From Rhynchosporium graminicola (taxonomy: Eukaryota > Ascomycota > Leotiomycetes > Helotiales > Ploettnerulaceae): a stretch of 64,000 nucleotides of DNA. The DNA is taken from positions 682,001-746,000 of the forward strand of contig FJUW01000012.1 of NCBI GenBank assembly GCA_900074885.1. Direction: 5' to 3'. Made by a program: the position numbers and the translations under genes. Of this stretch, positions 56,315 to 64,000 are shown piece after piece (within the stretch, counting starts at the first letter, position 1; each line of letters opens with the position of its first letter). The notes below the pieces were generated by a model. It had not been told where the DNA came from and searched no databases. It worked only from the letters and a program-made list of their open reading frames with translations.

Positions 56315-58338
56315 CTACTCATTTGCTTCTTCCACGATCGATTCGTTTCCAGCTGCAACTGGGTTATTCAAACGTCTGAAGCCCAGAAGCTTCATCTCCG
56401 CCGAGCTCTCGAAACCCTTCCTGACCGCATATCTCTCATTGATGACCTCCACCGAGTCCATCTTGATTTTATTCATCACAGGAATATAATTGCCCGCCAT
56501 ACGTGGCTGATCTGAACCATCGAAGACTTTCTGACTTCGAGTCCCTTTCCTCCTCATCACCGTAAGTTCGGCAGCATCCATACCTTGCTTGGCGACAACA
56601 TTCAATAGAGTGCTTGCCAGCATCTCGTCGATCTTCCTTTCCCTCCAGACATTCCACAATTCATCCATGATACCCGCAGTGCCATATTTGTGATCCCCAG
56701 TACCAGTGTCGTCACCAACATAGTGCCATTGGATGGCGTCTTTCCGCTCGGGGTCATCTTCGTGCGGAAAGACACAGTTCCACAGCACGAGAGGTGTGTC
56801 CGAAGCCATTTCGTACGCGGGTCGGCCAGGATATTTCTTGACGTCCAATAAATCCGAGACGATGGATGGCTTCTCAAGACCCTGCCCGACAAGGAACAAG
56901 ACAGCGACCATGTGTCTGACCTGATGCCAAAGGAAAGCCGATCCATGGAGCGTAAATGTGTAGATTTTAGGATTGCCATTTTGTAGCGAACTTGGGGCAA
57001 GTGCAGCCCCATTGAGGAAACTCAGTCCACTCGTCGCATCATCCACTTCTTTGATATCAGCATGGAAGATCCGCCTGTCAAAATTGGAAATCTGCTTCCC
57101 GGGATCCACTTTGCAGAAATTCCGGAAATCATGCTCGCCTTCGAAGAGCTTGGCCGCTTCTCGCATCTTTTCGATATCCAGCCAGCCATCTCGCATTTTC
57201 CCCTCTGGTGGGATGTAACTCTTCAGGTTAGGTAGTTCTAGCTGGGTAGGCGTTGGCATGAAGGCGGGCTGGGTAAAAAAATACCGATACTGGCGTTCTC
57301 TGCACGAGAATCTTGCTGAGAAGTCTTGCGGCGGTGCAGGACACCAGGCTAGGATTCTGATATCAGGTGGAAGTAGTCTGTTCAGAAGTGAGCAGTAGCC
57401 AATCTCATCTGCTATAGGGTCGAAGTTGAACGCTTCTTCGAAATCGGGGTCTGATAGATCTAATTCTGAAGTTGGGAGATCCTCTTCTGAAAGTCTGGAG
57501 GGTGCGAGTGCTGGAGAAGCCATTTCGACCGAGTTGTTTCTGGCATATGTGTTGAAACCTCCATCTGAACTTGGCTCAGCAGGGGCTGGAATTTCATCAA
57601 CCGCCAGTCCACCTTGCCCGAAGTCGTCATGAATGTTCTTTTCCTTCCTCTTCCCCAATGGTCGATTACTCCTAACTCGAATGCCAATGACTTGACCGAA
57701 AGCACTGACACCCTTGTCCGTCCTTCCACACTTACTATACTCGCATCCCTCCCAATTTACCTCACCTGGTTTCAACGGATTGCTGATGTTCGGAAATATC
57801 AGTCTTCCCTTATTAAAAGCTTTCCATAACTCTTCTTCAATGGTAGGAAGACGAGTGGCGCTCTTTTGGCACTCGAATCCGTTGTATCGTTTTCCAAGAT
57901 ATGCCAGCTTGAAAGCTACAAGACGCGTGCTGTATTTTGAAGGGTTGAACAGCCGCTCAGCTCTTGGCGGTTTTGAAAGAGCATCATCATCTGAGGTTTG
58001 CCTCGTGAGACTATCTGAGAGTTAGTTTGAAACTTTGATATCTTCCCAAGTCACATGTACCTCGAGTTTTTGACCTTCAGCTTGTTTTCCAGCAGCGTAA
58101 CCCTCTCGATCAACTTCTCTTGACTCCAAGAGCTGTAATCACTCTTCCCTCTACCAACTTCCCCGATTTCGGATCCCTTTACGTCCTCCATACTGAATTT
58201 GGAAACTTTTGTGGAAGCAGAACGTTGCTGGTTTCTGAAAAACTTGTCTTTTAAACAAAATTTGCTACGTAACAGACTTTCTAGGTAAGCAGGACGTGCG
58301 AATTCGAGCCGTCGGGTTGAGAGAGAGAGAAACCGCAT
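56315..58338 (-). CDS. DEG1: tRNA pseudouridine(38/39) synthase Deg1/Pus3
   Basis: Two exons, 58061-58338 and 56315-58010, with a 50-nt intron (CTAAC branch); 657 aa. TruA-family enzyme that makes pseudouridine at tRNA positions 38 and 39. The catalytic Asp lies in the CGRTDKGVSAFGQV block (near residue 190); other family blocks are KLAYLGKRYNGFECQ, RFSCRERQYRYFF, EGEHDFRNFCKVD, FTLHGSAFLWHQVRHMVA and DTPLVLWNCVFP. There is a low-complexity insertion between RVRSNRP and IGYCSLLNRLLP. The N-terminus (MRFLSLSTRRLEFARPA, then basic/Ser residues) looks like a mitochondrial presequence; a second in-frame ATG (MEDVKG, about residue 50) could give a cytosolic/nuclear form. A coiled-coil stretch (LIERVTLLENKLK) precedes the domain. 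Confidence 0.93.
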
Positions 58339-61300
58339 AGGGTGCCCGCTGCTGGCGATTTAGTCATAGCTGTATCCTGCTGTCATCGAGGTTTTATGGA
58401 GCTCAAGAAGCTTCGTCAATCACGTGATATGAACAACGTCCCCACTTAAACCCCAACTACGATGCGTGAACGCCTGGAACCATCCTGAGCTAGAGATTCG
58501 CGCGTCATATCATAAAACTTGTGTATTTGTTATTCCACTGGTACTAGCAATGAGTCAACTATTCAAAGCTTTATGACAAAGCCTCAAAGCTCAGACTGGT
58601 GGAACTCTAGCCTCCAGGGAACCGTTCAGACCACATCACATGCACTCTTTCCACAGTCCCGCCTGATGACTTACCTCTCTATCGAGCCTTGTCGTAACAT
58701 GAGGTAGTACTCCAGGAGCATGTTCGATTCTCCCGAAATCGGATAGTTTCCTGGTAATGTGATCTCTATACACAGCTTTGTCACACCTTCGGCAAGATTC
58801 AGTGCCCTTGATGCTCTGAATCCGATGCTATTGACATCGACCGAAAGGATTAAAATGAGCGTAGTAGCAGGTCCTTTGCATGCGAGACATCTATAAGGGA
58901 GCCGTAATTTGGTTGGGAAGGGAAGCAGACAATAGCAACTTGGCAATGCATATGATCAGGACATTGGCCCAGCATTTGAACGAGCAATTTCGATTGCCTG
59001 ATATGATGCTGAAGGACGCCATAACTGTCATTCTGTAAAAGATAGTGGATCCATTTGAAAAGGATACATGGAAGGCAACAGCAACGCTATCCAAGCGCGC
59101 CTTGTGTGGATTATTCAAGGAGTCACCGTTTCGATGGACGCAGTTCGTAATCTGTTGTGAGAGTCTTCTTTCATGGCTCATGCTAGCGGGTGCGGTGCTA
59201 GCGTAGAAGAGTTCATAGTTAAGCATTTTCGAATCTGAGACTACATCACCAGTGAGTGTATCTAATTGAGTGTGAGCGAGTCATTTTTGAAGTCGCTAGA
59301 GAATAGCAGGCCCCATTGTCAAAACCTACATATAAGAAATTTGGCATGCTCCAATCCACTGCATGTGCTTTACAGCACAAGGCAGTGGCAGTGCCATGTC
59401 CATGGAATGATAAATTGAAAAGCAAGTGGCGTTCTGGTAGTGAGAGTAAACTTCTTCGCTTATGCAATTTTCCTGTCAACAAACCGCACTTTGGGGATTG
59501 AGAATCGAACAGAAGATAAAGAGAGCTTGAGCAATACTCCACAGACCAATCCGATAAAGTTTCTCGAATCCATAACGTTCTGAGCCTCTGTTGACTTCCA
59601 GCAAGGTAAGCAGAAGCAACTCCATTAAAAATGCTAGTATCTCGTACACATTCTGATTTGCTGAACCACTACTGTTATCTTTCACTTCTGACATTGAGAT
59701 TGTATGCCAAGCACAACACTTATGAGACCAAAAAAGATAAGACAATCATGCAGGAACTATTAACTAATGAAACTCCCCAAGGGAAAGTACGATAACGACG
59801 CGTTGAGCCAATAATAATACATTATGTGCTATCAAAGATCAATCCACTCCATTCCATCAAGTTGTAGTCCCCTCGTATCAAGTATCTATCTACATATTTA
59901 ACGCTTAACCGTACACGTACTGGTAAGCATTAGGTCATGTCCAGACCGTGGTTGCAAAACCAAATTTTTAGTCTTATCTTTCGAAATCCGACATTCGCAT
60001 TCTACAATCTCACTCTCCGACTTCAATATCAACACATTCCTCACTCTAGGCTTCTCAGCTTCACGATTTTCGAAAATGCCTCATAACTTTTTACAACGCA
60101 TCAGGGCGTGACGTACTATCAGGACATTTATTAAAGCCCAAGTTCTCGAATCCCAAAGTGCCGACAGTACCTTTTTGGATCGAGTAGTGCACTGGAATGA
60201 AGAGACATAGGCGTCAGTAACGGCCTTGTAGGGTGGAGTGAGGTCGAGGAAGCCGTCGCCGCGGGCGAATGCTACTTTGTTGGCGGCTTGGGAGGCCAAC
60301 CTCTATTGTGAGGGTTTGAAGGCTGGCGTTGTAAAGCAATACTGTATGGCTTGGCTGTCGTATATTTATTTCAACCATCAGTACTCATACCTCACAACAT
60401 CATGCCTCTTTATCTAGCGAGCCTGGACGTGTTTCATTACAATTCCCAACTCGCTAAGCTCAACTACAGCAACAAACCAGCCCTCAAGCACTGTCGAAAG
60501 AAGTCAACCGAGCCTTCTCTCTCCAAAAGAGCCCTAGGTACTCCAAGACTTAAGTCCCGGAGGCTTAAATCTAACTAGTGTCGGGAGATGACTTCAAACA
60601 TCTTCATCATCGAAGTGAAGTTTACTGACTTGCTTCATTTGGCTTCCAGGCGCGAACTTCGTGCTTCCTGTTCACTCATACTGCTGAGTCACGATATGAT
60701 AGGTGTTTTTTAATCCCTTGGAGTTAGACGTGCCATATGCGTCTCGAACTATCTATCGTAGACCTGTTTCCTCTTGCCTCATTCGTAACATCCGCAAGCC
60801 AAAGGGTTCGGAAGAACGTGGAGTGGGGAGATGTATTGATACATGTTATAGCTTAAAATCTGCTGCATGACAGGATGCGAATAGGATGTGAGGATAAAAT
60901 ATGCGAAAATGACCGTCCTGGTTGATGTACTGCTGTAATGTAGATGATGGAGCTTTGTGAGGGAATTGACTTAACGAGAGATAGGGAACGCGCGAAGATC
61001 TGCTCGAGCGCCTCAGTGCCACACGTCAATTATCTAGTAAGGCCCAAATTTGACCTCTACACGACGACTGTTACGAACGTCAAAAATATAATTTTGAGGA
61101 GTTACATAGAGATTTCCCTCGTTATTACATCTTCTCTCAGCCTGAATCACCCATTCGACGAAGTGCGGATTTTGGCAGCATAACACAGCTTCCTTTTTAT
61201 TGTCCAAAGACATCCTATTTTTTATGTTTCTACAGACGTGCTCATATGAAACTTTCTCTACGCCTTTTATCCAGCACTTGGGAAGCGTTCAGTGGAAGTG

Positions 61301-61576
61301 AGCCAATAAATATTGGACTTTGTGATCTAAGTATGCCTTCCGCAGATTTGGAAGTCAGTATGATCGATCCGCGATTTTTGCGGTATCAATGATGGTATAG
61401 CAATTGTATCCTTTGGCACAGTATGTCGACGAGTCTTACCGCAAGACACACATACGCAGGTTCCCACCGTCCGAATGACCGACTTCAAAGTCCCCAAACG
61501 CCAAAACTTGAAAATGCTGTCCAGACCAAACACAAAACATGAACACCAAAGAAAGAAAGGACTCCTGATGCCTCGA
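58339..61576. other. Long intergenic stretch, no supported gene
   Basis: More than 3 kb with only short frames. A minus-strand stretch (58891-59226, 111 codons) and two others (59246-59745) are open but without domains, signal peptides or neighbours that would support them; relics or unannotated non-coding transcripts are possible. No tRNA or snoRNA recognised. Confidence 0.4.
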
Positions 61577-62951
61577 CTACTCCCAGAATAGAGCACTGAT
61601 GGATTCTCCATGATGAACGCGACGGATTGCCTCAGCGAAGACGTGTCCGACGTCTAGAACTTCCAACTTGGAACAAACTCGGAGATGCTCATCCTGGGGA
61701 ACACTATTTGTTACAACGACCTTATCCAACGGAGAAGCATTGATGCGATCGATGGCATCTCCACTGAAGACACCGTGGGTGAGGAGTGCATAGATCTTTG
61801 TGGCACCCTCTTTCTTTAAAAGCTTCGCCGCTCTGGTGATAGTGTTGGAAGTATCCGCCAAATCATCGACAAGAATGCATATCCTATCTGCAACATTTCC
61901 TACAAGCATCATGGTGGCATTCTGTCGGTCTGTGATTCTGGTGGGTCGGCGTTCCTAGGAGTATAAGTTTGCGCAAATTCAGAGTTTGGAGATGTTTTAC
62001 CTTATGAATCAATGCAAACTCAATGTTCAGATCGTCCGCAATTGCAGTGGCCCTTTTGGCTCCGCCAGCATCTGGACTGACGATAACGGCATCCTTGAAG
62101 TTCGGAATTTTGGTCTGAATATACCTCTTGAGCAATGACTTCCCGTACAGGTTGTCAACTGGAATGTCGAAGAAGCCTTGGTACTGAGGGTCATGCAAAT
62201 CCATAGTGATGATATGATCCGCCCCGGCACAGGTCAATAGATCTGCTACCAAGGTTCCGGCCTGCGCGACCCACTGCTTGTATCCTGGCTTTGGCTGGAA
62301 TATGTGTTTAGCATCCTTTACCATGGCCTGGTTCTCGTAGTCATGGGTTGTAAATGCTGGAGCTGTAGAGCCTGAGTTGCCCCGACCACGGCCATTCATG
62401 GAGATAAGCGACTCATTGGTATCCGATCTCCTTGGGGGTGTGATACCATTTGTATAGGAGAGACCATTCTGCTGCTCAATTGAGGCTTTTCCCAGTTTCT
62501 TCTGCAGTCCTTCCATCCCATTTCCGTTTGTAAGGCCTTGCGATTGTGGTCCAGCACCAGGTGTGGGTGGACGGCTCTCAAAAGTGAAGTCCCCTTGCCT
62601 GAGTCCAGTGGGTGCTTTTGACAGGGGTGCTCCAATCTTGTTGTATGGAATATCTGGTTGTCGAGAATAAGGGAACAATGGCAAGATGGCTGTGACTTGT
62701 TTGGCAGATCCTGTCTTGCATGCAGATATCATGATACAAAGTTCAATAAAGTGATCATTGACATTACCTCCTCCAGATTGAATGATGTAGACATCCTTTC
62801 CTCGAACGGAGTCTTCAATCTCCAAGCGGCTCTCTCCGACCGAGAATTTCTTTAGAATACGATTGCAGGGCGGAACGCCCAGAATGTTGGAGATTGTATT
62901 GACGAGGTGAGGGTGGGAATTTCCCCCAAGGACGACAATATTGCGGACCAT
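61577..62951 (-). CDS. PRS1: Ribose-phosphate pyrophosphokinase (PRPP synthetase), Prs1-like
   Basis: Two exons, 62001-62951 and 61577-61954, with a 46-nt intron; 442 aa. The enzyme transfers pyrophosphate from ATP to ribose-5-phosphate, giving PRPP for nucleotides, His and Trp. Family motifs: [42 protein letters not shown] (seen in two blocks), [53 protein letters not shown], and the PRPP-binding loop [14 protein letters not shown] Gly/Ser/Asn-rich insertion of about 85-90 aa (residues about 117-205) interrupts the catalytic fold, as in the non-homologous regions of yeast Prs1/Prs5; such subunits act in hetero-oligomers with Prs2-4 types. Head-to-head with the RPC17 gene. Confidence 0.93.
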
Positions 62952-63874
62952 GATGAGCTTGGAGGATCGAAATCCTACTGGCTATGCTCGAAAGTCGAAG
63001 ATCGGTAAGGCCAACGTCGCTCGGTGGAATGCGGGATTTTGAAGGTGCCCGGGCTTTGACGACCGCTGCAAACCCGATGTCGTGATTGATGAATTGATGA
63101 ATTGAACGGCTAAAGAAGCAATAGGCGGGAAGAGATAGAACAGGATAGTGCTACGATAAGAGGAGCTGGCGGCAACGAGGTTGATATGTGTGATCCATCT
63201 GATGTTGGAGTAGAGAGTGTATGACTGAGGAGCAAAGATGTCTCCGTGAGTTCGGATGAAGATTTGCTCAAAGAAAAGTTCGCAAGTCGGAGAGCTCAAG
63301 CTTACCGCTAACTCGAAAGCAGTTAGTAGCTAGCGGGGTTAGATGCAGCAAATCTCGAGCTACTGTCGCTTCTGCATTGCATGTGAATTTGTTGTTCATG
63401 TCGTCATAGTGATGTATCACGATAGGAGAAAAGAGGATTTGTATTCAAACGTACATTGAACACAAGTACTTTGAAAATGTTTATCAGAATGTGTTTCATG
63501 AGACTTTTTATCTTGAAGCTAGACATGCAGGGTCGGATACTGTTTCTTTTGCCTCTCCTCCCCTGTAGTTCGCTTAAATTCCGACGACAAGGCTGAATCG
63601 GCAGAAAACAATTGTAGACCACTTGTGCAGCCGCGTGCTGTTCATCTGCTTTTGATGGGGATTACCCGGAACAGGAACAGAAATTCAAGGCACTTCTAAC
63701 CCCAAATCAGACACTTGGCAGGAACCACTGGTCAGTGTCGTATGCGCTTTATCATATTGACTATAGGGTGTCTTAACTTCTCCGAAACCCACCAGTAAGA
63801 ATCGTATCAAAAGCCATTAATGCGCCTTTGCTGACCTCATGCGAAGAACCAGTCTTTGAAGCCATTGATCGACA
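62952..63874. other. Divergent promoter region of PRS1 and RPC17
   Basis: About 920 nt between two divergently transcribed housekeeping genes. Minus-strand frame 62982-63299 is probably 5' UTR or UTR intron; a GGTAAGC donor-like site stands on the minus strand near 63304. No gene recognised. Confidence 0.5.
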
Positions 63875-64000
63875 ATGAAGATCATAGAAGCTCAATCAGC
63901 TACGCTCACCAATTATGAGGTCTATACGCACTTGACGGAGCAAAGAAAAAGATATGCCAAGAAAGATACCAAAGGCAGGCGACCAGGGAATCTCGAGACC
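63875..64000 (+). CDS. RPC17: RNA polymerase III subunit Rpc17/Rpc9 (CGRP), 5' end only
   Basis: The last 126 nt of the window are an open frame of 42 codons starting MKIIEAQSATLTNYEVYTHL and running to RRPGNLET, then cut by the window edge. This is the strongly conserved N-terminus of the Rpb4-like Pol III subunit Rpc17 (Rpc9), which pairs with Rpc25 to form the stalk that recruits TFIIIB and initiates 5S and tRNA transcription. The start is the first ATG (GACAATGAAG), matching the family start. Confidence 0.85.
   Translation, partial: MKIIEAQSATLTNYEVYTHLTEQRKRYAKKDTKGRRPGNLET

Noticed and set aside
58700..58745. tRNA T-arm-like GTTCGATTC
   Set aside because: No matching acceptor stem, anticodon arm or D-arm could be folded around it.

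Overview
The window is nuclear DNA of a filamentous ascomycete (Pezizomycotina). Genes carry short GT-AG introns of about 45-130 nt with CTAAC/CTGAC-like branch sites, a solo 5S rRNA gene sits between protein genes, and fungal-specific families are present: HET domain, NB-ARC/TPR receptor-like relic, AsaB-type oxygenase, UBC-PARP fusion and HUB1 with an RS extension. The protein style suggests Leotiomycetes, but that is only an impression. I joined exons by eye; reading frames close exactly in all genes for which exon coordinates are given, except where a break is stated.

Left part (1-20.4 kb) is gene-poor and looks accessory. It holds a GPI-anchored secreted protein (2.4-3.5 kb), a small adenylate-kinase-like P-loop protein (6.4-7.3 kb), an intact 5S rRNA (8.1 kb) and a 5S fragment (12.8 kb), and a small secreted protein (10.5 kb). 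It also holds several decayed genes: a highly-reducing polyketide synthase scrap (11.3-12.4 kb), a frameshifted HET incompatibility gene (12.9-15.4 kb) and an NLR-like hydrolase/NB-ARC/TPR pseudogene (16.8-19.4 kb).

Middle part (21-37.3 kb) is dense and conserved: a type II membrane protein, SOF1 (rRNA processing), RPN6 (26S proteasome lid), a COG7-like Golgi tethering subunit, a UBC-PARP fusion and an Sds3-like histone-deacetylase subunit. SOF1 and RPN6 are divergent, RPN6 and COG7 convergent, COG7 and UBC-PARP divergent.

A second accessory stretch (37.3-45.2 kb) starts with foldback elements and then carries the most striking gene: a fungal homologue of the epsilon-poly-L-lysine synthetase type (adenylation, thiolation, six membrane segments, hexapeptide/acyltransferase-like modules). 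It is broken by a single extra A in the adenylation domain.

The right part (45.5-64 kb) is again mostly core: a large AT-hook protein with a four-fold internal repeat, an AsaB/CmcJ-like oxygenase, a hypothetical protein, HUB1, PIG-H/GPI15, DEG1/PUS3, a PRS1-type PRPP synthetase and, at the very edge, the start of the RNA polymerase III subunit RPC17. No transposase, CRISPR or convincing tRNA gene was seen.
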